The position numbers and the translations under genes were made by a program. Source: an uncultured bacterium (GTDB lineage Bacteria > Bacteroidota > Bacteroidia > Chitinophagales > Chitinophagaceae). From it: a DNA stretch of 44,119 nucleotides. Below are positions 16,636 through 25,825 of the stretch, in pieces. The notes below the pieces were generated by a model. The model saw nothing but the letters and a program-made list of their open reading frames with translations, was not told the origin of the DNA and ran no database searches. The DNA lies in the NCBI GenBank assembly GCA_903951405.1, contig CAJBBV010000088.1:1-44119 (forward strand), given 5' to 3'. Positions within the stretch are counted from its first letter, which is position 1, and every line of letters starts with the position of its first letter.

Positions 16636-18456
16636 ATGAAAAGTTTGCGTATTATTTTTTCATACATAAAGAAGTATCCAAAGCTTGTTTTGGGGTACTT
16701 TAGTCTAAACATCCTTTCGGCGATTTTTTCGCTCATTTCCTTGGCTATGTTAACGCCTTTCCTAACCTTGATATTTGGACTTCAAGACCAAGGAGGCTTC
16801 AAAAAGTCGAGCTTCAATTTAGGTGTGCTAACCAATACACTGTATGCTTCGTTAGAAGAAATGACGGTAACTTCAGAAGGAAAAATCAAAGCACTTGCCA
16901 TTATTTGCAGTATAGTTGTTATGGCCATCGTTTTAAAAAACATCTTTCTATACTGCTCATTATATGTATTAACGCCAATTCGAAATAATATCATCAATGA
17001 TATGAGAACAGATATGTTCAGTAAAATACTTGAACTGCCTGTTGGCTTTTTTAACGATCAGCGCAAGGGAGATATTATGAGTAAACTCACCAACGATTTA
17101 CAAGATGTTGAGTTTTCCACCATGAGTTTTCTAGAAAGTTTTTTCAGGGAGCCTATTCTCATCATGTGCTATTTGTTTGGAATGATATCGTATAGTCCGC
17201 AATTATCATTATTTCTTTTACTCTTTTTACCCATAGCAGGTCTTGTTATTGGTAGGATTGGAAGATCCTTAAAAAAAGTTTCAACGGGAGTACAAATTAA
17301 ACTAGGTGAAATACTTAGTACAATTGAGGAAACCATTGGTGGCATTAGGGTTGTAAAGGCTTTTAATGCAGAAGCACAACAACTGAACCGATTTAATAAA
17401 GAGAACAACGAATTGTTGGAAATTAAAAATCGCGCCATTAGAAAACGCGACCTGGCTTCACCTGTTTCAGAAACACTTGGTATTCTTGCCGTATGCTGTG
17501 TATTGTATTACGGAGGCAGACTAGTGATAGAACATAATTTTGCATTGAGTGGACCAGCCTTTTTAACCTTCATTGCAATTTTCACTCAAATCATCAATCC
17601 ACTAAAAGCATTTAGCACTGCCTCTTATAATATAAGAAAAGGTGCGGCTAGTATTGAGCGCATTCAACATCTAATTAAAGAAGAGCAGACCATCAAGGAA
17701 GACCCCAACCCAATACCTATCACTGGTTTCAGTAATTCGATTGAACTTCGGAATGTTGCTTTTTCATACCCTAATCGAAGTGTTCTTAAAACAATAAACT
17801 TAACCATCCAAAAGGGGCAGACCATAGCGCTAGTTGGGTCATCCGGTGCGGGGAAGTCGACCCTTGCTGACCTTATTCCTCGATTCCATGATTCTAGCGA
17901 GGGAGAAGTATTGATTGATGGAGTGAATATTAAGAAATATGCGTTGAAAGACCTTCGCAGCTTGATGGGTATTGTAACCCAAGAACCTATTCTATTTAAT
18001 GATACTGTAATGGCCAATATTTCGCTTGGCAACGATAGTGCATCAGCAGATCAAATAATTGCAGCAGCAAAAATAGCAAACGCACATTCCTTTATTGAAA
18101 AGAAAGAAGGAGGATATTACTCCCTTGTTGGAGATCGTGGTTCAAAACTGAGTGGAGGAGAAAGGCAACGACTAACGATTGCCAGAGCTGTATTAAAAAA
18201 CCCACCTATACTCATACTTGATGAAGCTACTTCATCACTTGATACAGAAAGTGAAAAATGGGTTCAAGAAGCCATCAATAATTTGATGAAAGACAGAACT
18301 AGCATCATTATTGCTCATAGACTTTCCACGGTTAGACATGCAGACGAGATCATTGTATTACACGAGGGTGAAATTGCTGAACGAGGCAAACACGATGATT
18401 TAATAAATCAAAATGGGATCTACAAAAAGCTGGTGACGATGCAAGAGATGAGGTGA
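16636..18456 (+). CDS. MsbA-like ABC exporter, fused membrane and ATPase domains
   Basis: A 606-residue half-transporter that would act as a homodimer. The six-helix exporter membrane domain covers about 1-325 (start KKYPKLVLGYFSLNILSAIFS; coupling region LPVGFFNDQRKGDIMSKLTND). The ATPase domain has Walker A GSSGAGKST, Q-loop VTQEPILFNDTV, signature LSGGERQRL, Walker B ILILDEATSSLD and the switch His in IIIAHRLSTV. The closest functional class is MsbA, which flips lipid A-core, but related lipid and drug exporters look alike. No peptidase domain is present. The stop codon lies within a terminator hairpin. Confidence 0.9.
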   Translation: MKSLRIIFSYIKKYPKLVLGYFSLNILSAIFSLISLAMLTPFLTLIFGLQDQGGFKKSSFNLGVLTNTLYASLEEMTVTSEGKIKALAIICSIVVMAIVLKNIFLYCSLYVLTPIRNNIINDMRTDMFSKILELPVGFFNDQRKGDIMSKLTNDLQDVEFSTMSFLESFFREPILIMCYLFGMISYSPQLSLFLLLFLPIAGLVIGRIGRSLKKVSTGVQIKLGEILSTIEETIGGIRVVKAFNAEAQQLNRFNKENNELLEIKNRAIRKRDLASPVSETLGILAVCCVLYYGGRLVIEHNFALSGPAFLTFIAIFTQIINPLKAFSTASYNIRKGAASIERIQHLIKEEQTIKEDPNPIPITGFSNSIELRNVAFSYPNRSVLKTINLTIQKGQTIALVGSSGAGKSTLADLIPRFHDSSEGEVLIDGVNIKKYALKDLRSLMGIVTQEPILFNDTVMANISLGNDSASADQIIAAAKIANAHSFIEKKEGGYYSLVGDRGSKLSGGERQRLTIARAVLKNPPILILDEATSSLDTESEKWVQEAINNLMKDRTSIIIAHRLSTVRHADEIIVLHEGEIAERGKHDDLINQNGIYKKLVTMQEMR

Positions 18457-18484
18457 GTTTATAAATAAACTCGCCTAGTTTTTT
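18452..18484 (+). terminator. Intrinsic terminator of the ABC exporter gene
   Basis: GGTGAGTTTA (18452-18461), loop TAAA, TAAACTCGCC (18466-18475), one G-T wobble, then TAGTTTTTTC. The left arm contains the exporter stop codon TGA, and the right arm ends at the DksA-like gene's stop codon, read from the other strand. Confidence 0.75.
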
Positions 18485-19581
18485 CGCATATTCATTTTAG
18501 CATCCATGCTTAGGGTTGCATGTGGCACTGCTTTCAAACGAGCTTTATCAATTAGATTACCAGTAACCCTGCAGATGCCATACGTTTTGTTCTCAATACG
18601 CATCATCGCTTTTTCTAATTTTGCGATAAAATCAATCTGTCTGCTAGCCATCTGATTTAATTGTTCGCGCTCCATACTTAAACTACCATCTTCCATAGTC
18701 ATGTATCGATTATCAGAATCTTCGCCACTCATGGTATCCTTTCTTGAAATAAGTCCATTTAAGTAGGTAAGCTCACGCTTTGCAGCACTAAGCTTAGTAT
18801 TAATCAATTCTCGAAATTCTGTAAGTTCAACATCGCTATAACGCATTGTAGGCCCTGATTGAGCTATAACTTCTTTTTGGTCTAACACTGAGCGAGTAAA
18901 TTCAGGCTCATATTTTCTAGCGGACTTTGAATTAATTTTAGGCATTGCAACCACCTTAGTTTCTTTCTGTAATCCTTTTTCTCTTAACGCTTTACGAATT
19001 AAGGCTGGGCTACTAGCTGGTTTGCTTGTCTCAGCAAATCTAGTTTCCGGAGCGATTGCAGGGATTTTCTTTTTGTCCGGCTTCGAGGGTATAGGTTTCT
19101 GTGGAGCCGCAACTGGTTTAGATGGTGACGCCTTAACCGAAGCCTTTGGAGTGGGAGCAGCCTTTTTTGCGGGAACTACTTTCACCGGTGCTGCTTTTGC
19201 TGGTGCTGCTTTTTTCACAGGAGCTGCTTTCACAGGTGCAGCTTTTGCTGGAGCAGCTTTTTTTGCAGGGGCTACGATTACTTTCTTTGCTGGCACTGCT
19301 TTTTTAGGGGTTGCCACTTTCTTTGCTGGAACTGCTTTTTTAGGGGCTGCTTTTTTTATAGGTGCGGCCTTCTTTGCAGGGGCTACTACTTTCTTTACTG
19401 GCGCTGCTTTTTTAGGAGCTGCTTTTTTTATAGGCGCTGCCTTCTTTGCAGGGGCTACTTTCTTTACTGGAGCTGCTTTTTTTACAGGAACTGCTTTTTT
19501 TGCAGGGGCTGATTTCTTTGCAGGAGCTACTTTCTTTGAAGGAGATGCAGCTTTTTTGGGTGCTGGTTTTTTTGTTGCCAT
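18475..19581 (-). CDS. DksA/TraR-like protein with a histone-H1-like basic tail
   Basis: 368 residues in two parts. Residues 1-172 are almost only Lys, Ala, Pro and Val in KKAAP/APAKK repeats, as in histone H1 tails and bacterial H1-like proteins, and should bind nucleic acid without a fixed fold. About 173-244 is a polar linker. Residues 245-362 are the DksA/TraR-type domain: a coiled-coil hairpin, then KTYGICRVTGNLIDKARLKAVPHATLS. The usual zinc finger is reduced to one cysteine (C337); the second pair is replaced by VPHAT. DksA-type proteins enter the RNA polymerase secondary channel; whether this one does is unknown. The gene follows ileS by 5 bases, a conserved neighbourhood for short, tail-less homologues in Bacteroidota. 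Confidence 0.85.
   Translation of the reverse strand: MATKKPAPKKAASPSKKVAPAKKSAPAKKAVPVKKAAPVKKVAPAKKAAPIKKAAPKKAAPVKKVVAPAKKAAPIKKAAPKKAVPAKKVATPKKAVPAKKVIVAPAKKAAPAKAAPVKAAPVKKAAPAKAAPVKVVPAKKAAPTPKASVKASPSKPVAAPQKPIPSKPDKKKIPAIAPETRFAETSKPASSPALIRKALREKGLQKETKVVAMPKINSKSARKYEPEFTRSVLDQKEVIAQSGPTMRYSDVELTEFRELINTKLSAAKRELTYLNGLISRKDTMSGEDSDNRYMTMEDGSLSMEREQLNQMASRQIDFIAKLEKAMMRIENKTYGICRVTGNLIDKARLKAVPHATLSMDAKMNMRKN
19066..19581 (-). repeat. Low-complexity Lys/Ala/Pro-coding repeat region
   Basis: Imperfect tandem units of roughly 24-45 bases, reading GGGGCTACTTTCTTT / GCTGCTTTTTT on the plus strand, encode the KKAAP tail. Such repeats can change length by slippage, so the tail length may vary between strains and could be misassembled. 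Confidence 0.75.
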
Positions 19582-19586
19582 AATGC

Positions 19587-22500
19587 TTACCTGTTTTTTA
19601 TAACATTGATTTTCAACAAGATACCATTTATTTCTGTCTTTTCCCCTTGATTCAATTCATCTAAAAAGAGTATCTGGTCTGCTAGAATTTCGGCGCAAAT
19701 ATAGGCATTAAATTGAGTAAATGCAGCTTCTAGCCCCATTTGGCCTTGAATTTCTACAATTATATGATCTGTTAGATCCAAATTAAGATCTTTTCGTATT
19801 TTCTGAATTCGATTAACAAGTTCCCGAGCTATTCCCTCTTTTTCAAGTGCTGGAGAAATCGAAACATCCAATGCTACAGTTAGGACATTTTTAGATGCCA
19901 CCATCCAACCTTCAACATCTTCGCTTTGAATTTCTACCTCATCAAGTAAAATTTGAACGGCTGAATCATCAACCACGACATCAATGGACCCAACAGATTC
20001 AAGTTGCCTGATTTCTGTTTGAGACAGTGAAGAAATTACCTGTGCCGCCGATTTCATTTTTGCCCCTAATTTCTTCCCTAATATGACAAAGTTTGCTTTC
20101 ACTTTCTTTCGAATAAAATCATTGTCTGCCGGCAAATATTCCATTTCCTTTACATTGACCTCTGCAAGAATGAGCTCTTCTATTTTCTGAAGCTGCTGCT
20201 TCATAGCAATTCCCGATATGGGAACCAACACTTTCTGCAAAGGTTGCCTTACCCGGATATTCACTTTCTTCCTAATGGATAGCACTAGGGAGCAGAGATC
20301 CTGAGCCATTGTCATTCTTTCCTCCAAAGCAAGGTCTATCCAATCCTCGTTGGCTATTGGAAAATCGGCATGATGCACAGAGGCATGTCTTTCCTTTCCT
20401 GTAATAGCATTTAGATTTCTATATAAAGAATCTACAAAAAATGGTGAAATAGGCGCGGCCAATTTAGCAATGGTAACCAAGCAGGTATATAAGGTTTGAT
20501 AAGCACTTATTTTATCCCCCTCATATTCTCCCTTCCAAAACCGCCTTCTAGATAACCTTACATACCAGTTACTTAATAATTCATCCACAAAATTATCAAT
20601 AGCCCGTCCAGCCATAGTAGGTTCAAATTGATCAAAATGACCATTTACCTCTTTAACCAAACTCTGCAAACTGGATAAAATCCATCGGTCAATCTCTGGT
20701 CGTTCATTAAAGGGGATGTCTTTCTGCTTATATGCAAATCCGTCAACGTTAGCATACAAAACAAAAAACTGATAGGTATTGTATAATGTTCCGAAAAATT
20801 TACGCTGCACTTCTTTAATACCTTCAAGATCAAATTTCAAATTATCCCAAGGGGAAGCGTTTGTAATGAGGTACCATCTAGTGGCGTCGGCACCATAGGT
20901 GTCAATTGTCGTGAATGGATCAATAACATTTCCGAGTCTTTTGCTCATTTTATTACCGCTCTTGTCCAACACTAACCCATTTGAAACAACCGTTTTGTAA
21001 GCTACTTTATCGAAAAGCAACACACCTAATGCATGCAACGTATAAAACCAACCTCTTGTCTGATCAACCCCTTCAGCAATGAAATCAGCAGGAAATGCAG
21101 CCCCGCTTTCAATCAATTCCTTATTCTCAAAAGGATAATGCCATTGTGCATAAGGCATAGCACCACTATCAAACCACACATCAACTAAATCAGGCACGCG
21201 CTTCATGGGCAACCCTGAATTACTCACCAATATTATCTCATCAACATATGGCTTATGCAAGTCAGTGATCCCTTTACCAATGAATCCACTATTAACCTCT
21301 CCACCAAGCTGACTAGTAGCTTTTATAATTTCAGCATTCAACTCTTCTACTGAACCAATGCAACGTTCTTCTGCGCCATCCTCAGTTTTCCAAATAGGCA
21401 AAGGAGTACCCCAAAACCTACTGCGGCTTAGATTCCAATCAACCATGTTTTCTAACCAATTGCCAAAACGCCCTTCTCCAGTTGACTTTGGTTTCCACTG
21501 AATTGTTTTATTCAATTCAACCATTCGGTCCTTCAAGGCAGTTGTTTTAATAAACCAAGCATCTAAAGGATAGTATAAAATCGGCTTATCAGTCCTCCAA
21601 CAATGAGGATAATTGTGTTCATATTTTTCAACCTTAAATGCCTTGCCTTCTTTTTTTAGTTGAACACAGATGTCTATATTAACATCTACATAATTCTCTT
21701 CACTTTTGTAATTCTTTACATAACGGTTACTGAATTCTCCTACACCCTCGATAAACTTTCCTTGACGATCAACTAAAATCAAAATACCAAGCTTGTTTTT
21801 CTTTCCAATCCTAAAATCATCGGCACCAAAAGCTGGCGCAGTGTGCACGATACCTGTACCATCTTCGGTAGTAACAAAGTCTCCCACTATTACTCTAAAT
21901 GGATCTGCCTCAGGAGTTAACTCATGAATTTTATCCAACGTATTTGCCGACATCGGCATCAACTGATGATAATAAAGTCCTTCGAGTTGTGAGCCTTTAT
22001 ATGTAGCCAGTACCTTCCAAGGAATCAATTTATCTCCAGCTTGATAAGCCTCTAATGAAATTTCTGCAGCTTCGGTTTTAAAGAAGCTAGGAACCAATTG
22101 ACTTGCCAAAATCACGAGACAGGGCTCATGGGTATAGGGATTGAATGTATCTACTACTGAATATTCGATGTTCGGTCCCAATGTTAAACCAAGGTTTGAT
22201 GGTAAGGTCCAAGGCGTAGTAGTCCAGGCCATCAACGAAATAGCACGACCCTTAGCTATTGTAGTAGCAAGTTCTTGGTACGTAGTATGGTTGATGTTTT
22301 TGAGGTCATCAAGGGTAAACATCGCCACCGCTGAGGTATCTTTTACATCTTTGTATGTGCCCGGTTGATTAAGTTCATGTGAACTGAGTCCCGTTCCAGC
22401 AGCTGGAGAATATGGTTGGATGCTCAAGCTTTGATAAAGAAGCCCTTTGTCGTATAAGGTCTTTAGACACCACCAAAGGGATTCAATATAATCATTTTCA

Positions 22501-22958
22501 AAGGTGACATATGGGTTTTCAAGATCGACCCAATAACCCATTTTCGTGGTAATCTCATCCCACTTGTCTTTATACCTTAATACGGCCTCACGGCATTTTT
22601 GATTATATTCTGCAACAGTAATTTTTTTTCCAATATCTTCTTTTGTAATCCCAAGTTCCTTCTCCACACCCAGTTCTACGGGCAACCCATGTGTATCCCA
22701 TCCACCTTTACGCTTTACCTGAAAGCCCTTCATGGTTTTATAGCGACACACTAAATCTTTTAAGGTTCTTGAAATGACATGGTGAATCCCAGGCATACCA
22801 TTCGCACTTGGTGGTCCTTCGAAAAAGACAAATGGTGTTGCCCCTTCCCGAATACGAATGCTTTCTTTAAAAGCGTCTTCATTTTTCCAATTAGAAAGTA
22901 TTTCCCGCTCAAACGACGGCAAATCTAGCTGTTGATATTCCTTATAACTCCCTTGCAT
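19587..22958 (-). CDS. ileS: Isoleucyl-tRNA synthetase, type 2-like, with altered HIGH motif
   Basis: A 1123-residue class I synthetase that charges tRNA-Ile with isoleucine. The nucleotide-binding block GPPSANGMPGIHHVISR has GIHH (residues 57-60; 22779-22790) where the canonical motif reads HxGH, so the first His and the Gly are exchanged. KMSKR (670-674; 20937-20951) is intact. The CP1 editing domain has MAWTTTPWTLPSNLGL. LYYPLDAWFIKTT and the VDVWFDSG block are present. The long anticodon-side region lacks the C-terminal cysteine zinc site of IleRS1, which with the length fits the eukaryote-like IleRS2 class. The promoter is at 22976-22983. The DksA-like gene follows by 5 bases. Confidence 0.96.
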   Translation of the reverse strand: MQGSYKEYQQLDLPSFEREILSNWKNEDAFKESIRIREGATPFVFFEGPPSANGMPGIHHVISRTLKDLVCRYKTMKGFQVKRKGGWDTHGLPVELGVEKELGITKEDIGKKITVAEYNQKCREAVLRYKDKWDEITTKMGYWVDLENPYVTFENDYIESLWWCLKTLYDKGLLYQSLSIQPYSPAAGTGLSSHELNQPGTYKDVKDTSAVAMFTLDDLKNINHTTYQELATTIAKGRAISLMAWTTTPWTLPSNLGLTLGPNIEYSVVDTFNPYTHEPCLVILASQLVPSFFKTEAAEISLEAYQAGDKLIPWKVLATYKGSQLEGLYYHQLMPMSANTLDKIHELTPEADPFRVIVGDFVTTEDGTGIVHTAPAFGADDFRIGKKNKLGILILVDRQGKFIEGVGEFSNRYVKNYKSEENYVDVNIDICVQLKKEGKAFKVEKYEHNYPHCWRTDKPILYYPLDAWFIKTTALKDRMVELNKTIQWKPKSTGEGRFGNWLENMVDWNLSRSRFWGTPLPIWKTEDGAEERCIGSVEELNAEIIKATSQLGGEVNSGFIGKGITDLHKPYVDEIILVSNSGLPMKRVPDLVDVWFDSGAMPYAQWHYPFENKELIESGAAFPADFIAEGVDQTRGWFYTLHALGVLLFDKVAYKTVVSNGLVLDKSGNKMSKRLGNVIDPFTTIDTYGADATRWYLITNASPWDNLKFDLEGIKEVQRKFFGTLYNTYQFFVLYANVDGFAYKQKDIPFNERPEIDRWILSSLQSLVKEVNGHFDQFEPTMAGRAIDNFVDELLSNWYVRLSRRRFWKGEYEGDKISAYQTLYTCLVTIAKLAAPISPFFVDSLYRNLNAITGKERHASVHHADFPIANEDWIDLALEERMTMAQDLCSLVLSIRKKVNIRVRQPLQKVLVPISGIAMKQQLQKIEELILAEVNVKEMEYLPADNDFIRKKVKANFVILGKKLGAKMKSAAQVISSLSQTEIRQLESVGSIDVVVDDSAVQILLDEVEIQSEDVEGWMVASKNVLTVALDVSISPALEKEGIARELVNRIQKIRKDLNLDLTDHIIVEIQGQMGLEAAFTQFNAYICAEILADQILFLDELNQGEKTEINGILLKINVIKNR

Positions 22959-22975
22959 ACACTAGTAAAAGTGGG

Positions 22976-22983
22976 CAAAGGTA
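22976..22983 (-). promoter_or_regulatory. -7 element of ileS
   Basis: TACCTTTG on the minus strand, a full TAnnTTTG match. It directly follows the T-run of the hmuY terminator, so the -33 region falls inside that hairpin. Predicted leader about 10-15 bases. Confidence 0.45.
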
Positions 22984-23014
22984 AAAAATAAAATGGGACC
23001 GAAGTCCCATTTTA
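22981..23014 (-). terminator. Intrinsic terminator of the hmu operon
   Basis: An 11-base perfect stem: 22989-22999 pairs with 23004-23014 (TAAAATGGGAC / GTCCCATTTTA). On the minus strand the loop is TTCG closed by C-G, the very stable cUUCGg tetraloop. The T-run TTTTATTTTTTAC follows. It lies 22 bases after the hmuY stop. Confidence 0.9.
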
Positions 23015-23036
23015 CACGAAGATCATATAGATAAGG

Positions 23037-23675
23037 CTAAAAGACTTTTGATCCGTCGGACTGATAGGTATACCTGAAGGTATAAAAACGTTGCCTAGCA
23101 AGTTTTTCATCATCCGAAACATTTGCTGAAGGAGTACCCCCTTTGTAATAACTGTAAATTTCCAACTTAGCATAATTGCCATTGGCAGTTCTGATGACCA
23201 ACACCCTGCCTGGAATCGGATTAATCAAATTTGTAGGGAAATCATACACGTACCACCCTTTGTTGCTGCCGGTAGGAATTGCATAGGCAGTTGGCGCATT
23301 ATCAACCTTAAATATGGAATCTGCCGAAATAGACGTAAGCTCATCAAAGGTGCCATTATAAATAAAAGCACCACCAAAGCCTGGTCCGCTATTACCACTA
23401 TTTGTAATTATTGTGGTACCCCTAAACCCAATATCCCACTTAGTTGAATTAGAATCTGCGTCAGATATTACCGATTTGCTTTCGATACTATAAAAAGTGA
23501 ACTTACCTACCCCTACTGGTTGTCCATTAGACAATCCAATAATGGTATCGGCAACAAGTTCGAAGACGGTATCTGTCCTTACTGAATTGACTACTAAAGG
23601 AGTTTCATTTTTCTGACATGACATGAAAAAAAGCACACTAGCCAACACGATGAATGAAATTTTTAAGGCTCTCAT
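23037..23675 (-). CDS. hmuY: HmuY-family (heme-binding) lipoprotein
   Basis: 212 residues with a lipoprotein signal: LASVLFFMSC with the lipidated Cys at residue 20. HmuY-type lipoproteins capture heme at the cell surface and pass it to a TonB receptor. Family blocks seen are KWDIGFRGTTI, GGAFIYNGTFDEL, GRVLVIRTANGNYAKLEIYSYY (read as two blocks) and TFRYTYQSDGS at the end. The gene lies 18 bases after the receptor gene and before a strong terminator, so the two form a short operon. Whether the ligand is heme or another iron chelate is inferred from the family; the heme-ligating residues of the Porphyromonas protein cannot be placed by eye. Confidence 0.82.
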   Translation of the reverse strand: MRALKISFIVLASVLFFMSCQKNETPLVVNSVRTDTVFELVADTIIGLSNGQPVGVGKFTFYSIESKSVISDADSNSTKWDIGFRGTTIITNSGNSGPGFGGAFIYNGTFDELTSISADSIFKVDNAPTAYAIPTGSNKGWYVYDFPTNLINPIPGRVLVIRTANGNYAKLEIYSYYKGGTPSANVSDDEKLARQRFYTFRYTYQSDGSKVF

Positions 23676-23693
23676 TGTTTTTGAAATTTATGT

Positions 23694-25772
23694 TTAAAAG
23701 TGAAGTTGAAAATTTATGTAACCGGTTCTTCCTGGATTTCCGGGTAAGAAAAGCAGGTCTTTATAATTAAATAGATTGTCTACGCCAAGCATAATATCCC
23801 AATGTTTAGACGCACTATATCCAATGCTAGAATTAGCCTGCATGTAGCCCTTAGCAAATTCATCTTCGCGGTTGATTAACCCATTGCCATCGATATCATA
23901 TGTGCCCCATCGACCCCGATAGATAAGTCGGATTGTTGTAAAAAACCCTGACTTGTTTTCATAATTAAGCTTCATGTTAGCGCTATGTTTAGATCTAAAT
24001 GGCAATCCGCCATAATCCGAAACGCTCATTCGTGTAGCAGCACCGTTTTCAATGCTTCGCTGATATACTTCACCATGCTTAATCGTACGAAGCACTTGCT
24101 TATCAGCAGTGTATAGGTATTGATAGCCAACCTTGATGTTAATTGACTTACGTAAACGCTTGCTCGCTTCGAGTTCTACGCCCTGTGTCAATGCTTGTTT
24201 TAAATTGAAATAACTATAGATCTGTCCACCACTTTTTTTAAAGGCAATGACATCAGTAACAATCATGTTGCTGATGTCATTTCTAAAAAAATTAACCTGC
24301 GCATTCAACTCATGCGGAAATTTAACTTTAACACCTGCGTTAAATCCGCCAGACACTTCCGGCTTTAAAACAGAAACGGTATTTAGCATCGAAGTAGTTT
24401 GATCTATTGAATTAAGATCAGACAATCTCTTTACTTCATCTTGAGCAACTGACGCGCCAAAAACAGAATAAGAACCAGCAGCAACGTTAGTGAAGTTCAA
24501 ATACAATTGGCGAAAATCTGGAGCTTTAAACCCTTTGCCATAAGAAACATTAAAAGAAATAAACTCATTATAGGCATATTGAAAAGCCGCCTTGGGGCTC
24601 AATACAGAGGAATACGCTTTATTTGCATCATAACGAAGTCCAGCAATAAAGGTGAGTTTCTTTGTGACCTTTTCTTCATGTTGAGTAAAAATATAACCAA
24701 TCTGATTTTCTCTTTTTGTAGAAAGTGAGTCATACCGATTAGAACGTACATTTTCTTGTATAAATCCTGCACCTGCAATAAAATTTGATTGCTCCCTGAT
24801 GTGCCAATCCGTTTGATTTTCAATTCGATTAAACTGCTGTTTAAATTGATCATCATAACCCCCTAAGGCATCTTTTACGCTAAGCTCTTGAATGGCAGTG
24901 AACCCCGTAAAATAGCCACGAAACGTTGTGCTGACATTAGGGCTGATAGTACGCCGAATAAATGGGTTAATATTATATTCATTGCTTTTTTCAAATCCTT
25001 TTGAAACAATAGTATTGCCACCATTTAAAACAGAAATGGTATTATCAACATATGTATTATTATGCCTTGCCGTTATACCAAACTTCCATTTATCAGCTAT
25101 GGGCAAACTCAATGATATTTGTTGAGTTGAACGCCAGAATGGCTCAACCGTTTGTTGCAAAGCATTTGGTTTAAGGCTATACCCTTCAGAACGATTATAA
25201 TCAGAAGAAATCTGAACATCTAATTTATGAATTCTACGCGCTATATCAAACGAACCATCCACTGTATTAAACCTACCATATCTTAAATTAAGGTCTGATT
25301 TTCTGATGCCGGGTTGGTCTGTAATAATATTGATAACACCCCCCATGGCTTCAGAGCCATACAAACTTGACGAGGGGCCTTTGATGATTTCAATTTTTTT
25401 AATCCCTTTTATGGTGATGCGCGAAAGATCGAGCACTCCCCCAGTACGACCAATTAAAGGCTCGCCATTCAATAAAATCAAGGTGTATTCAGAGGATAAG
25501 CCCTGCATCTGAATTCCTTTGCCAAAATTATCAATGACAGCAATGCCAGTTTGTTCAGCCAAAATATCACTCAGTCTAAGCGACCCACTCTGATAAAGAG
25601 TTTTTGCAGAAACAATGGATGCGGGAATAGCTATATTACTGAGTAAGCGCGGTGATCGTGTTGCTGTAACAATAACCTCATCCATCGACTTGCTCGAAAT
25701 GGAATCAGTATTGGTTTGGGCCACCACCCCACTGCATAGTACAATAAAATAAAATAGCACCAGACTCTTCAT
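23694..25772 (-). CDS. TonB-dependent outer-membrane receptor, heme/iron type
   Basis: 692 residues. The signal peptide ends near VVAQ (residue 19). A BtuB/HmuR-type plug follows (about 28-145): MDEVIVTATRSPRL, QMQGLSSEYTLILLNGEPL, IEIIKGPSSSLYGSEAMGGVINII. The 22-stranded barrel then carries the receptor hallmark YGKGFKAPDFRQLY near residue 415 and ends in INFQLHF, with the terminal Phe. There is no carboxypeptidase-like N-terminal extension, which argues against a SusC-type glycan receptor. The HmuY gene follows by 18 bases. A promoter-like element with two operator-like repeats precedes it, downstream of the AraC gene. Confidence 0.9.
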   Translation of the reverse strand: MKSLVLFYFIVLCSGVVAQTNTDSISSKSMDEVIVTATRSPRLLSNIAIPASIVSAKTLYQSGSLRLSDILAEQTGIAVIDNFGKGIQMQGLSSEYTLILLNGEPLIGRTGGVLDLSRITIKGIKKIEIIKGPSSSLYGSEAMGGVINIITDQPGIRKSDLNLRYGRFNTVDGSFDIARRIHKLDVQISSDYNRSEGYSLKPNALQQTVEPFWRSTQQISLSLPIADKWKFGITARHNNTYVDNTISVLNGGNTIVSKGFEKSNEYNINPFIRRTISPNVSTTFRGYFTGFTAIQELSVKDALGGYDDQFKQQFNRIENQTDWHIREQSNFIAGAGFIQENVRSNRYDSLSTKRENQIGYIFTQHEEKVTKKLTFIAGLRYDANKAYSSVLSPKAAFQYAYNEFISFNVSYGKGFKAPDFRQLYLNFTNVAAGSYSVFGASVAQDEVKRLSDLNSIDQTTSMLNTVSVLKPEVSGGFNAGVKVKFPHELNAQVNFFRNDISNMIVTDVIAFKKSGGQIYSYFNLKQALTQGVELEASKRLRKSINIKVGYQYLYTADKQVLRTIKHGEVYQRSIENGAATRMSVSDYGGLPFRSKHSANMKLNYENKSGFFTTIRLIYRGRWGTYDIDGNGLINREDEFAKGYMQANSSIGYSASKHWDIMLGVDNLFNYKDLLFLPGNPGRTGYINFQLHF

Positions 25773-25825
25773 TGCTTAAATTCTGGCACAATAGTACTTG
25801 AACCAATACCTAATTACATCATAGA

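Noticed and set aside
19022-19603. A plus-strand frame of 193 residues rich in FFAGAAF repeats that looks like a membrane protein
   Set aside because: It is the reverse complement of the Lys/Ala/Pro repeat in the DksA-like gene. The repeats leave all frames open, and the minus frame carries a recognisable domain.
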